The translations under genes were made by a program, and so were the position numbers. Under the pieces are notes generated by a model. That model had not been told where the DNA came from. It was given only the letters and a program-made list of their open reading frames with translations, and did no database searches. From positions 1,426,001-1,490,000 of the forward strand of contig NZ_FNWI01000004.1 of the NCBI RefSeq assembly GCF_900106855.1: a DNA stretch of 64,000 nucleotides, in the 5' to 3' direction. Source of the stretch: Varibaculum massiliense. GTDB lineage: Bacteria; Actinomycetota; Actinomycetes; Actinomycetales; Actinomycetaceae. Of the stretch, positions 51,273 through 60,903 are shown piece by piece (position 1 is the first letter of the stretch; every line of letters starts with the position of its first letter).

Positions 51273-52960
51273 TCCGGTTAAACCTGCGTTTGCAAACCAA
51301 ACAGTTCACTAAACAGTGGTGGCGAATAGTCCTCGGTGTCCTAGCTATCATCTACGTGGCATTTATATTACTTGGGGTGGCAATCGGCTTTTGGCAAGCA
51401 GGTCGCGCGGGGCTTACCGCTCCGATTCAAATCTATTACGCGCTGCTTATCGTCCTGATTTGGATGATGATGGTATCGGCATCGGTAGCTGGTGAACAAA
51501 GCCTGACCCCCCAGGCGTTAAGCCCCTATATCGGCCCTACCCGGCGCTCAGCCTACGGATTGCTCGCGGCTAATATCGTCAGTGTTTCCTCTTGTATAGT
51601 TTTCGTTATCTACGAGGTGTCGCTGGCGGGGTGGCTAGCTGCCGGTAGCCTTGGTGCGAGTGTGCTTACCGTTCTAAGTGGGCTGCTAGGGGTATTTTTG
51701 ATTGCAGCGCTCACTCAGATATTGCAAACTCGGTTGGTGTCGCGATTAACTGCCAAGCGCGCTAGCTCTCGCCAGCTTTTTACCGGTATCGGTATGCTGG
51801 TGGTAATCGCTTTGGGATACTTGCTAGTGACTATGATTCAGCATTGGTTTGCCGATAGTGGTGGCGCAACCGCGTTTTTCCCGCTGCTGGTGCAAAAACT
51901 GACTGGAAGCACGGCGCAGATTTTTTGGTATTTCTTGGCACTTACTCCGCTTGCTCCTTTCCTGCTTGCTCCTTTCGTGATGGCTCACTTTTATTGGGGG
52001 CTGGCGCTCTCCCTCGCCTCTACCTGCTTTTATGGAGTTCTAATCTTGAGGGCGTGGCCGAAGGTTTTTGCGAATGCTCTAATGGGGCGGGGGCAGGTTT
52101 TAGCGGAAGTATCCGCTGCCAAGAACTTAGATGCGTCCTTTAACGAAAATGGTGAGGACGTCTGGAGGATTCCTCTGTTAGCTCGAGTGTTACCCCTGTC
52201 GCCGGTAGGGCAGATTCATTGGGCAAGAATAAGTTATTACCAGCGAAAAGACCCGCGCCAAATTATTTCCCTATCTTCGATACTGTATGTGGCAGTTATT
52301 TTTGGGATTATGTTGTGGGCAAACCATCCCTCGGGAGAAATGGTTTTTTGGGCGTTGAACGGAACTATTTTGCTGGTAGCGGTGACGGCCGCAACTGCGC
52401 TGCTGAATATGTGGTCCAATGATTCTTCCGCCTACTGGTATCAGATTATTGGCGGGGTTGCCGGTAAAACTGACAGAACCGTGCGTGTTGGGGTTCTTGC
52501 TAGCTATCAACTTCCGGTGATGCTGGCGATTACTTTGATTTTTGGTTTAGCGCTGAAAATGGACACCTCCGCGATTTTGAAATCTGTCTTTTTAGCCTGC
52601 TGCTACCTGTTAGTGGCTTTGGGCGCAGATTCTTTGATTTCTGCGGTGGTTACTATCCCCGGTCCGGCGCCGGGACAGTCGGCTCTGCGTAATAATTCGG
52701 GCGGAAGCGGAAAATCTATGCTGGCTGCCATGGCATCCTCAATGGCGGCGTTATTGCTGTGTGCTCTCCCTTCGGGATTAATTGTGTTGGTCTGCGTCCT
52801 TTTGGATACCTCTTGGGTTTCGCTCTTGATAGCTGCCCTCATTACCGCTGCGGTGCTGGTGGGGGGAATCTACGGCGGCGGAAAACTGTTAGAACGTTTC
52901 CAGGTGCGTAATCTACGCCGAGTGATGGCGTGGCCAAAACATATATATAGCGGGGAGTAA
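51257..52960 (+). CDS. ABC transporter membrane subunit (ABC-2 type)
   Basis: A 567-residue membrane protein with about 12-14 hydrophobic helices in two clusters, the form of two-fold fused ABC-2 exporter permeases. It starts inside the ATPase gene at ATG 51257, with AAGGAG eight bases upstream, and they form one unit. A cytoplasmic stretch near residues 270-330 (MGRGQVLAEVSAAKNLDASF...) separates the halves. Likely exports a lipid, peptide or drug; no specific hint of substrate. A small ACGCC/GGCGT hairpin follows the stop. Confidence 0.85.
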   Translation: MVGTLIRLNLRLQTKQFTKQWWRIVLGVLAIIYVAFILLGVAIGFWQAGRAGLTAPIQIYYALLIVLIWMMMVSASVAGEQSLTPQALSPYIGPTRRSAYGLLAANIVSVSSCIVFVIYEVSLAGWLAAGSLGASVLTVLSGLLGVFLIAALTQILQTRLVSRLTAKRASSRQLFTGIGMLVVIALGYLLVTMIQHWFADSGGATAFFPLLVQKLTGSTAQIFWYFLALTPLAPFLLAPFVMAHFYWGLALSLASTCFYGVLILRAWPKVFANALMGRGQVLAEVSAAKNLDASFNENGEDVWRIPLLARVLPLSPVGQIHWARISYYQRKDPRQIISLSSILYVAVIFGIMLWANHPSGEMVFWALNGTILLVAVTAATALLNMWSNDSSAYWYQIIGGVAGKTDRTVRVGVLASYQLPVMLAITLIFGLALKMDTSAILKSVFLACCYLLVALGADSLISAVVTIPGPAPGQSALRNNSGGSGKSMLAAMASSMAALLLCALPSGLIVLVCVLLDTSWVSLLIAALITAAVLVGGIYGGGKLLERFQVRNLRRVMAWPKHIYSGE

Positions 52961-53131
52961 ACTAATAACGCCCAGATAGGCGTGATTTGCCGCGTATAGG
53001 GTGACGAATTTTGGGTTAGTGCCTAAAAATTTTCGCGTAGTTTTCTGTCACTTTGGCATTAAAACTGGTGAGAAGCGCTAACAACCACCCTAAAAACTGA
53101 CATAAATAGGGGTAAAAACCTTGTCTGTCGG

Positions 53132-53219
53132 CGGAGATGGAGGGATTCGAACCCTCGAGGGGCTATCCACCCCAACTCCCTTAGCAGGGGAGCGCACTAG
53201 GCCACTATGCGACATCTCC
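53132..53219 (-). tRNA. tRNA-Ser (anticodon GCT)
   Basis: Acceptor GGAGATG/CATCTCC on the complement strand, anticodon stem CTCCC..GGGAG with loop CTGCTAA, long variable arm, T-loop GGTTCGAATCC, discriminator G, no encoded CCA. Confidence 0.95.
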
Positions 53220-53437
53220 AATGTCAAAGCACCTCCATAGTTTAACGGACAGTAAGGGCGCGACCAAAAACATCGTGCGTGCATCTGGTCACTTGCCACC
53301 CGGTGTAACAGGTGTCCCAGCCGGCAAAGGACAGCGGTTCTGGCTGCAAAAATAGTTATTTTGATTCAAATGTCGCGTCCTCCCCTCGCTTCCAGGGTTT
53401 AAGACCCCTGGTGAGTGAAGAAGCCAAACTGCCTAAC

Positions 53438-54211
53438 ATGATGAACATGCACTGTGACCGCCAGCCGCCGGGTCAGCAACCGCCCGGAGATTCCGGAAAC
53501 CCAGCTTCTCCAAAACGGTCAGCCTTAAAACAAGCGGCACGGCTGACCGGTCCGGTGGGCATGGGGTACCTGCCGCTGGGGATTGCATTCGGGGCATTCG
53601 CGGTTACCCAAGGATTCCCTGTATGGCTGACTATTTTATCGGCTGCCATTATCTATGCCGGCTCGATGGAGTTCACCGCGGTCTCCCTCATCCTCGGTGG
53701 TATCGACTTTTTCCAAATCGCTCTCACCACCCTGTTCGTAAATTTTCGCCACGTGTTTTATGGCTTGAGTTTCCCGCTACGCAAAATAAAATCTGCGCCC
53801 GCCCGCCTGTACGCAATCCACTCCCTAACCGATGAAGCCTACGCCCTCAACGCCTCCCACCTGACAGATAAGCGCCTAACCGGCCCGGTCGTCCTCTCTA
53901 TCAATCTGCTCTGCCACCTGTACTGGCTAGGCGGGGTAACCGTGGGTGCCTTCGTGGGCAAAGCCTTGCCCTTCAACACCGATTTCCTAGGGTTCGCCCT
54001 GCCTGCGCTGTTTGTCACCCTGGCAATAGATGCCTATCGGCAAAGCGACTATCCACTCCTGGGGTTAGCCGCGCTAGCCTGCGGTTTAATCGGTGCCATC
54101 TGGTGCGGAAAATATATGCTTATCACCGCGCTTTCGCTGTTTACCGTGGTGGTTTTGCTGCATTGCGCCTGGGTAATGCGCCGCATTCCTTCCGGGAAAG
54201 AGGGTGCCTGA
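53438..54211 (+). CDS. azlC: AzlC-family branched-chain amino-acid exporter, large subunit
   Basis: A membrane protein of up to 257 residues (from ATG 53438) with six to seven helices. GPVGMGYLPLGIAFGAFAV, IIYAGSMEFTAVSLI and NFRHVFYGLSFPLRK followed by LTDEAYAL are the AzlC hallmarks. With AzlD it exports branched-chain or other amino acids. The start is uncertain: no Shine-Dalgarno is visible, and GTG 53411 or an open frame from 53312 are alternatives with hydrophilic N-termini. The GTGCC of the last codons overlaps the azlD start region. Confidence 0.88.
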   Translation: MMNMHCDRQPPGQQPPGDSGNPASPKRSALKQAARLTGPVGMGYLPLGIAFGAFAVTQGFPVWLTILSAAIIYAGSMEFTAVSLILGGIDFFQIALTTLFVNFRHVFYGLSFPLRKIKSAPARLYAIHSLTDEAYALNASHLTDKRLTGPVVLSINLLCHLYWLGGVTVGAFVGKALPFNTDFLGFALPALFVTLAIDAYRQSDYPLLGLAALACGLIGAIWCGKYMLITALSLFTVVVLLHCAWVMRRIPSGKEGA

Positions 54212-54212
54212 A

Positions 54213-54545
54213 ATGAATCCTGAAACCTACCCTTACGCCCTGGGTGCTATTGCCGTAATCTGGGCAGTTACTTATGCTTTGCGGGCTTTCCCCTTTGTGG
54301 CACTGCGCGGAAAAGAAGAATCACCCCTGGTGCGCCTAATAGCTACCAGTATGCCGCTGGGAGTAATGGTGATCCTGGTGGTGTTTGCGCTGATGGACAC
54401 CAATTTTTGCTCGCTAGCCTCCTGGGTACCGGCGGCTGGCGGAATCCTAGTTACCGCCGCCATCCACTTCAAATGGGCAAACGCAATGCTCTCTATCGTG
54501 GCAGGTGTCGCCACCTATTGGGTATTAGGGATGCTGCTGGCATGA
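54213..54545 (+). CDS. azlD: AzlD-family branched-chain amino-acid exporter, small subunit
   Basis: A 110-residue protein with four hydrophobic helices; TYALRAFPFVALRG and MPLGVMVILVVFALMD are typical AzlD segments. ATG 54213 follows the azlC stop by one base (GTG 54204 is an alternative that overlaps azlC). It pairs with AzlC in the membrane. The 166 bases to the next gene hold no recognisable feature. Confidence 0.88.
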   Translation: MNPETYPYALGAIAVIWAVTYALRAFPFVALRGKEESPLVRLIATSMPLGVMVILVVFALMDTNFCSLASWVPAAGGILVTAAIHFKWANAMLSIVAGVATYWVLGMLLA

Positions 54546-54711
54546 GGGCGCGGCCGGAGTAAAACACCGGGGATAGCTCCCTAAAACCCGCTCCTTAACT
54601 CGTCCTCGCCTCCGCGGCTACGCTGAAAGCGTGGAAAGCTGCCGGAAGTAACTGAGGGTACTACGCTGAAAATACCGCAGGTTTTAGATTGCAAGGTTTG
54701 AGGAGGAAGAT

Positions 54712-56046
54712 TTGTCGCGCACATTCACCTCCTTCAAATACCACAACTATCGGCTCTGGTGGATGTCCAATATCTTTGCTTCCACCGGTCTATGGATGCA
54801 GCGAGTCGCCCAAGACTGGGTAGTGCTGATGGTGCTCACCGAGCAATCCGGATTTGCAGTCGGGGTAGTCACCGCGTTGCAATTCCTGCCCCAATTGCTG
54901 CTGTCGATACCGGCAGGGATGGTGGCAGACCGCTTTAATCGGCGTCGCATAATCCAGATCTGTCAATGCATAGTCGCCCTTTGTGGGCTGATAACCGGGA
55001 TTTTGCTGCTCACGGGAGTGGCCGCCCTCTGGCAAATCTATATATTTGCCCTGGTAACTGGAGTTGCAGACTGCCTAACCTCCCCGGCGCGGCAAGCCTT
55101 CGTCTCTGAACTGGTCAGCGGGGACGACCTGCCGAATGCGGTAGGTCTAAACTCCACCGCATTTAACTCGGCGCGCTTGATCGGACCAGGTCTCGCCGGG
55201 TTCATGATCGCCGGAATCGGTCCAGGCTGGGTTTTTATTGCCAACTGCGTGCTGTTTATCGTCCCGGTTCTGGGATTGGCGCTCATGGACACCAGCAAGC
55301 TTTTTAGCCGGGAAAAAACCTCCCACACCCAGGGGATGATGCGTGAAGGGCTCCGCTACGTGCAAAATCGTACCGACATTAAAGCCATCATCGCGATTCT
55401 TACGGTAGTGGGAGCCTTGGGGATGAACTTCCAGCTCACCCAAGCGGTCATGGCCACCCGAGTATTCGGGAAAGGTGCTGGTGAATACGGGCTACTAGGG
55501 TCGATTATGGCGATCGGCGCCCTGGCGGGAGCCCTACAAGCTGCCCGGCGCCGCCAGCCGCGAGTTTTCACCGTGGTGGTCTCAGCCGTCCTCTTTGGAA
55601 TTTTAGAGGGCGCACTGGCGCTAGCTCCTACCTACGAAATCTTTGCCCTGTTGCTAATCCCCACCGGATTCGTGATGTTAGACCTGCTTACCAGCGCTAA
55701 CGCCACTATCCAAGTTTCTACCGAGGAAGAAATCAGGGGGCGGGTACTGTCCATCTATTTCCTGTTTTTCCTGGGAACCACCCCGATTGGGGCGCCAATA
55801 ATCGGCTGGGTAGCCGAACATTGGGGGCCGCGTTGGTCGCTAGGAGTCGGCGCCATAGCTTCGCTAGTGGTGGCGATAGTAGTGGGGCTTTGGCTGTGGC
55901 GGCATTGGAAAGTAGATGTCACTGTCCGCGCCTCCCGTCCCTTCCTAACTATTGAAGGGCCGCGCGAGCGGGCGATGCGACGCCGCACCGAGCGCGCCGA
56001 ACGCCAGCGGATTATGGATAACCAGTCCCGCGACACCGGAACCTAA
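54712..56046 (+). CDS. MFS exporter (enterobactin-exporter/DHA3-like)
   Basis: A 444-residue transporter of the MFS_3 (EntS-like) type. F.YHNYRLWWMSNIFASTGLWMQRVAQDWVV at the N-terminus, motif A AGMVADRFNRRRIIQ, SPARQAFVSELV and the later STEEEIRGRVLSIY are typical. The C-terminal 40 residues are basic and cytoplasmic. TTG 54712 follows GAGGAGG at good spacing. It may export a drug or siderophore; no operon partner is present. Confidence 0.88.
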   Translation: MSRTFTSFKYHNYRLWWMSNIFASTGLWMQRVAQDWVVLMVLTEQSGFAVGVVTALQFLPQLLLSIPAGMVADRFNRRRIIQICQCIVALCGLITGILLLTGVAALWQIYIFALVTGVADCLTSPARQAFVSELVSGDDLPNAVGLNSTAFNSARLIGPGLAGFMIAGIGPGWVFIANCVLFIVPVLGLALMDTSKLFSREKTSHTQGMMREGLRYVQNRTDIKAIIAILTVVGALGMNFQLTQAVMATRVFGKGAGEYGLLGSIMAIGALAGALQAARRRQPRVFTVVVSAVLFGILEGALALAPTYEIFALLLIPTGFVMLDLLTSANATIQVSTEEEIRGRVLSIYFLFFLGTTPIGAPIIGWVAEHWGPRWSLGVGAIASLVVAIVVGLWLWRHWKVDVTVRASRPFLTIEGPRERAMRRRTERAERQRIMDNQSRDTGT

Positions 56047-56132
56047 AGTAGATATCCCGGGGGTCGTCCTCCAGAGTGAGCCTAGCCAAAGCAGTTTTAA
56101 GCACAGCGAGGGGTGAAACTAACCCTGAACAG

Positions 56133-56205
56133 TGCCCCCGAGACGATTCGAACGTCCGACACCCGCTTTAGGAGAGCGGTGCTCTATCCCCTGAGCTACG
56201 AGGGC
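56133..56205 (-). tRNA. tRNA-Arg (anticodon CCT)
   Basis: Acceptor GCCCTCG/CGGGGGC on the complement strand (one T-G pair), anticodon stem CCGCT..AGCGG with loop CTCCTAA, T-loop CGTTCGAATCG, discriminator A. It reads AGG codons. Confidence 0.94.
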
Positions 56206-56372
56206 GCAAGGCGGCCGTCAGCGCCTCAGCCAGTCTAGGATAACACTGGTTAATCAGGCTTAAAACTACAGTGGTAGTCACCTCGGGTTTCCCAGGTAGT
56301 GATTATTATCGTTTTCGCCCTCTCAGGGCATGGCAACCAGGGCAAACCCCTTAGGTCTCGTATGCTGGCATC

Positions 56373-59300
56373 GTGAGCTATAACCCGGAAACAGAGATGA
56401 ACTCAAGCGAGAGTACCAATCAGGCTTTGGCGATGGAAGAAGCACCTGCTAGCAGCGGTAAACAGCTAGTGGAGGCGGCACTGAGTAACTGGAGTGCCAA
56501 CCTGGAGCGCACTATTGCCGAAGAAACCGCCTCGGCCTACCTGGAACTATCTGCTGCCCACCCCGGTGGTTTGGCACAGCTTTACGGAGGGCGCCCCACC
56601 CGCCTATCCAACCTGGTACGGGAACCGCGCGCCCTATCGCATTGCCGGATTCGGGCGCGGGAAGTACTCTCTGCCTCCCGAGATCGTGAAGCCCGTTACG
56701 GCAGTGGACCGGTTTACCTGGCGATTGGGACAGCTTCTTGGCGGCAGGGAGGAACCCTGGGAGCCGCTTGGGATCGGGCAGCTAACCAAGCCGCGTCCTC
56801 GGTAACGAAAATATCGGCGACTGCTGCCTCGGCGCTAAGCACAGAAAATAACGCTACTAACAGTGAAAATACTTCCGAAGATGCGGGTGAAAATAGCGCC
56901 GTCTACGATATTGAAAAAGTTCATGCCAGTGAGCCCCGCACCATCACCGGACCGGCGTTGCTATGCCCGGTGGAACTTTCGCTGACTGCAGATGAAGACG
57001 TGCTGCTTACCCTAGATAATGTGGTCGAAGTGTGGCCGCCGCTAGAAGCGGCACTGCGGGAAAAAGGGGAACAGGCAGAAATTGTTTCCATTCTGCAAGG
57101 GCTGCAGGCAGATGAGGCTTTCAGCCCCACCAATGCCCTGCACGAGTTGCGGCGCCTGGGGATGATACATCTTTTGGGATTTGATCTTTACGATTCGCTC
57201 ACTGTGGGGCAATACTTACATCCCTTATCTAACCTGGTAAAAGACTATGCGCTCAATAAAGAATTATTGGCTCAATCGCAGGTAACTGCGGCACTTTGCG
57301 GAGATGTAGAGGCCGCCGGGGCGGTACTATCCCCCCTGCCGGAACCGGTTTTAAGCGACCGTGACCCCGTGGCAGAACATGGGGTGGGTGACCTTGACCC
57401 CGCGCAGCATAACATCCTAGATGCGGTGGCATCCGGGGCGAACCTGCTGCTAGATGCACCACCGGAATCTGAAATCACCTCCACAGTGACCGCGATTCTC
57501 GCGGATGCTGCCAGTGCGGGGCGCACTATCGCCTATGTGCCGGGGGCGCGGCGCCGCCTACAGCAAGTACTCTCTGCCCTGGACCGCTTGGGTTTAGAAG
57601 GGCTCACCCTGGATTTATCGGATCGTAGCCGTTGGAACGATGTAGTACCCGCCAAGCTGCTGGAATCCTTAAACTCCCCGATAGAATCGATTGAAGCGGA
57701 AGAAGCTGAAGCCACCAATAAAATGCGCCACGAGCTGACCCAAGTGCGCTCCCAACTGGGCGGATATATGGAACAGCTGCACCGTAAACGTGACCCTTGG
57801 CAGGTATCTGCCTATGATGCCCTACAGGTATTGGCAGATTTAACCTCCATGAAACCAGGGCCGCGTACCAAAGTACGTTTCGACCTGGAAACTTTGCATC
57901 ATATCGCCGCGGATGGAGCCAAACGTGCCCAAGAACTACTCGCGGAAGCAGAAAAAGAAGGGATTTTCGCGCAGACGCGAGCAACCAACCCTTGGTATTC
58001 GGTGGTAGTTTCTTCCCCCGAAATGGTTGATACCGCTGTTGAGGGTGTTTCCCAACTAGCCGGGCGCACCTTACCGCAGGTGCGGGCAGATATTGATCGC
58101 GCCCAAAAAGAAACCGGGCTGCGCCGCGCCACCACCCTCAACCAGTGGCATGACCAGCTGCGGATGCTAGATGGTTTGCGTGAAGCCATGGACGTGTTTA
58201 AGCCCCAGATTTTTGAGCGTTCCGCCGCCGATATGGTGATTGCTACCGCCACTAAGAAATGGCGCCAAGAGCGCGCCCTCAATATGAAAAATTCTCAGCG
58301 GCGCCACCTGATTAAACAGGCGAAAGACCTGGTGCGTCCCGGACGCAGGGTAGAGGATCTGCATCGTGAACTAATCCGGGTGCAGCAGCAGCGCCGCATT
58401 TGGCGCGAATACTCTCCCGGCGGAGGCTGGCCGGTTCTGCCTGGGCGCTTAGACCAGATGCAAAAAGCCGAGGAAGCGCTACGCAGCCATATATCGCGTT
58501 TGCAACCGTTCTTCTCTACCGGTTTCGGGGATTTCGCAGAAATGCCGCTTGATGACCTAGCCAGCTTGATGGATAGCCTCTCTGCAGACGAGAAGGGCGC
58601 GGAGCGGCTACCACAACGGGTATCCCTGCTAAAAGAACTTCACGACTTAGGGCTGGATGAACTAGTCAATGACCTGCGTGAAAGGCGAGTTTCCCGCGAG
58701 TTACTGCGCACAGAACTAGACCTGGCCTGGTGGGCATCGGCACTGGCAGAAATGCTGCGTCTAGATGACCGGCTGGCTCATTTTGACGGGGAACGTTTGC
58801 GGGAACTGTCTACGCGACTGCGCCAACTTGACCTGCAACAAGTGAACTCTTTGGCAGGGCAAGTATTGCGACAGGTGCGCCGGCAGATAGCGAAACTGGT
58901 TGATTCCCAAAGCGAAACTGTTTCTGACCTGGAGCACGTGTTAACCGAGGCGCGCACGGATTTGCCGGAAGTTATCGGGCAGTTCCCGATTGTCGAGCGG
59001 ATGCGTCCTATTCGCATGATTCCCCCGGTGTTGGTACCTCAGATTCTGGGGAATGATCACCCCGTAGATTTACTGGTGTTGGACGGGGTAGAAAATGCGG
59101 ATTTGGCAGAAGTGATTCCCGCGATTGCCCGGGCGGAACAAGTGGTAGTGGTAGGGGATGTGCGCCGCAGCGAACAGGGAACCATCTCCGATTTTGCCGG
59201 GATATTCCCGCAATTGACCGCGCCCCCTACCCGCTCACGGGTTAATGAATGGGTGGCGGCATTCCTGGCAGACCACGATTACGGTCGGGACGTGATGCCG

Positions 59301-60566
59301 GTGACCGTGCCGCGTCCCTCGCGTCCAGTAACTTTGACCGTGGTCGATGGGCGGGGAATGCCTGCACCGGGAGCCCAATGCGTAGAAACTTCTTCTCAAG
59401 AGGTTGAGGAGGTAGTGCGGCAAGTTTGTTTACATGCGGAACTGCAACCGAAAGATTCTCTAGGAGTGGTGGCGTTAACCGTAAAGCATGCCCAGCGAAT
59501 CAGTGCCGCGATTATGAGCGAAGTTGCTCGCAACCCCAAGTTAGATAAATTCTTAGGGCGCAACCAGGAAGAACCTTTCGTAATCGTAGATGCGGCAGGT
59601 GCAGCTGGTTTACGCCGCGACCACGTGATTTTATCGGTGGGATTTGCGAAAACCCCTCACGGGCAGGTGCTACATGACTTCGGAGTAATCTCTGCGATGG
59701 AAGGCACAGCGTTGCTGGTAGACGCGGTTTCGATGGTGCGTAAAGAACTGTCTTTGATTTCTTCTATGGCTCCTGAGGCTATTGATCCGCAGCGGCTACA
59801 CACCGCGGGATCCAGAATGCTCTACGATTTGCTACAAGCCGCGCGCGCTCAGGCGCAGACCGTGGGACCGGTACAGGCGGCACAGGCCATGGACGAGGAA
59901 GAATCGCAACCCGATCGCCTCCTGCTTGACCTGGCGGAACGTCTCTACTCGGTAGGATTAACCGTGATTCCTAACCTGGGACCCAAGAACGGGATGCGGA
60001 TACCGCTAGCGATTGGACACCCCGACTATCCAGACGAACTGCTGGTGGCGGTGCTGACCGATAACCCCGATTACGTGGCCGAAAAATCTTTGCGGCGGCG
60101 CGAACGGCATTGGCCTGACCGCCTCAAAGAATACGGCTGGGTAGTCAGTGTAGTGTATTCCACCGCGGTTTTCATGGATCCCGCCGCGCAGGCACAGCGC
60201 CTACTTGACCTGGTGGTGGACGTGGTTGAAGAACGTAAGAAAGCGCAGGCAAGACGCGAGGCAGCGGCAGCTCCCGCCCCTGCTCCCGAGCCGGCTGCAT
60301 CTCCGCTTCCAGCCAGTTCACCGGCGCCGCAAGCAGCTATTAGCGAGAAAGACCGTCCCGCATCTCGTCCGCGACTATCTCGGGGACTGCCACTTACCGC
60401 CTACGGTGATGATCAGCTAGATGACCTGCTCGCTTGGATTCGTTCTGATGGTAAAAAACGTAGCGTAGAGGAAGAAGTGGATTTACTTTTTGGCGAGTTA
60501 GGGCTGCTCCGTAGGGATACCCAGGTAGAAACGATTCTGAAGAACGTAGTTACCCGGAATCATTAA
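56373..60566 (+). CDS. Very large helicase-like protein with degenerate P-loop and nuclease-like C-terminal domain
   Basis: A 1397-residue protein resembling actinobacterial DUF4011/SF1-helicase-like proteins. Residues 1-340 form an N-terminal domain (QLYGGRPTRLSNLVREPRAL, YLAIGTASW). The place of Walker A, near 356-372, reads LLLDAPPESEITST instead of GPPGTGKT, so ATP binding is doubtful. A coiled-coil region (about 440-860) follows. LLVLDGVENADLAEVIPA and VVVVGDVRRSEQ near 905-940 stand in for the Walker B/DEASQ and GD..Q motifs. The C-terminal part near 1175-1290 (LLLDLAERLYSVGLTVIPNL, HPDYPDELLVAVLTDN, RRRERHWPDRLKEYGW) looks like the restriction-endonuclease-like MTES_1575 type domain. 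GTG 56373 lies six bases after TATGCT, so the mRNA may be leaderless. Role unknown. Confidence 0.75.
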   Translation: MSYNPETEMNSSESTNQALAMEEAPASSGKQLVEAALSNWSANLERTIAEETASAYLELSAAHPGGLAQLYGGRPTRLSNLVREPRALSHCRIRAREVLSASRDREARYGSGPVYLAIGTASWRQGGTLGAAWDRAANQAASSVTKISATAASALSTENNATNSENTSEDAGENSAVYDIEKVHASEPRTITGPALLCPVELSLTADEDVLLTLDNVVEVWPPLEAALREKGEQAEIVSILQGLQADEAFSPTNALHELRRLGMIHLLGFDLYDSLTVGQYLHPLSNLVKDYALNKELLAQSQVTAALCGDVEAAGAVLSPLPEPVLSDRDPVAEHGVGDLDPAQHNILDAVASGANLLLDAPPESEITSTVTAILADAASAGRTIAYVPGARRRLQQVLSALDRLGLEGLTLDLSDRSRWNDVVPAKLLESLNSPIESIEAEEAEATNKMRHELTQVRSQLGGYMEQLHRKRDPWQVSAYDALQVLADLTSMKPGPRTKVRFDLETLHHIAADGAKRAQELLAEAEKEGIFAQTRATNPWYSVVVSSPEMVDTAVEGVSQLAGRTLPQVRADIDRAQKETGLRRATTLNQWHDQLRMLDGLREAMDVFKPQIFERSAADMVIATATKKWRQERALNMKNSQRRHLIKQAKDLVRPGRRVEDLHRELIRVQQQRRIWREYSPGGGWPVLPGRLDQMQKAEEALRSHISRLQPFFSTGFGDFAEMPLDDLASLMDSLSADEKGAERLPQRVSLLKELHDLGLDELVNDLRERRVSRELLRTELDLAWWASALAEMLRLDDRLAHFDGERLRELSTRLRQLDLQQVNSLAGQVLRQVRRQIAKLVDSQSETVSDLEHVLTEARTDLPEVIGQFPIVERMRPIRMIPPVLVPQILGNDHPVDLLVLDGVENADLAEVIPAIARAEQVVVVGDVRRSEQGTISDFAGIFPQLTAPPTRSRVNEWVAAFLADHDYGRDVMPVTVPRPSRPVTLTVVDGRGMPAPGAQCVETSSQEVEEVVRQVCLHAELQPKDSLGVVALTVKHAQRISAAIMSEVARNPKLDKFLGRNQEEPFVIVDAAGAAGLRRDHVILSVGFAKTPHGQVLHDFGVISAMEGTALLVDAVSMVRKELSLISSMAPEAIDPQRLHTAGSRMLYDLLQAARAQAQTVGPVQAAQAMDEEESQPDRLLLDLAERLYSVGLTVIPNLGPKNGMRIPLAIGHPDYPDELLVAVLTDNPDYVAEKSLRRRERHWPDRLKEYGWVVSVVYSTAVFMDPAAQAQRLLDLVVDVVEERKKAQARREAAAAPAPAPEPAASPLPASSPAPQAAISEKDRPASRPRLSRGLPLTAYGDDQLDDLLAWIRSDGKKRSVEEEVDLLFGELGLLRRDTQVETILKNVVTRNH

Positions 60567-60568
60567 CC

Positions 60569-60760
60569 ATGAAACATCCTGCGGCGCGTAGCTATTCCGA
60601 GGTGGATTTGCAGCGCATCCAGGAAGGTAAACCCACTTCCTGGCAGGAAAGCGCAGATCCAAGCCCGGAAAAGTTCGCGCGCCCAAGTGACGAGCAAACC
60701 CGCCCCGAGGTGGATTACCTATCCGAACTCCCTCCCCACTGGCGCGAACATAATCAGTAG
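60569..60760 (+). CDS. Small conserved protein of unknown function
   Basis: A 63-residue hydrophilic protein starting MKHPAARSYSEVDLQRIQEGKP and ending LSELPPHWREHNQ, two bases after the helicase-like gene, so probably translated with it. It contains no helix-forming hydrophobic core and may be disordered. Short proteins of this composition occur next to the same large gene in related actinobacteria, by my recollection. Confidence 0.6.
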   Translation: MKHPAARSYSEVDLQRIQEGKPTSWQESADPSPEKFARPSDEQTRPEVDYLSELPPHWREHNQ

Positions 60761-60798
60761 CCCTCATTTAGATTTTCTTCGCTTAAGCCGGGGCGCGC

Positions 60799-60897
60799 GG
60801 GGGAGAAGTTTTTCCTCCTGCCCAAAAATTTGGAAAACGTAGCGGCGTTTTCCAAATTTTGCGCCCACCTAGCCTGCTCGGATAAAACTTCTCCCCC
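60799..60897. repeat. Intergenic repeat, family B copy 3 (reverse orientation)
   Basis: GGGGGAGAAGTTTT at 60799-60812 and its complement at 60884-60897 form a perfect 14-base terminal inverted repeat. Inner ends TCCTCCTGCCC and TGCTCGGAT are complements of those in the copies at 3437 and 23448. The centre is another palindrome, AAAATTTGGAAAACG with its complement around TAGCGG. It lies between convergent genes. Confidence 0.75.
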
Positions 60898-60903
60898 ACG
60901 CAA

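Noticed and set aside
53090-53299. A 69-codon minus-strand frame across tRNA-Ser(GCT)
   Set aside because: 'DSPSRVRIPPSPP' is again a translated tRNA; no coding support.
53230-53437. A riboswitch before azlC
   Set aside because: Some short pairings (GCCACCCGG, CCAGCCGG) are visible, but they match no aptamer consensus that I know.
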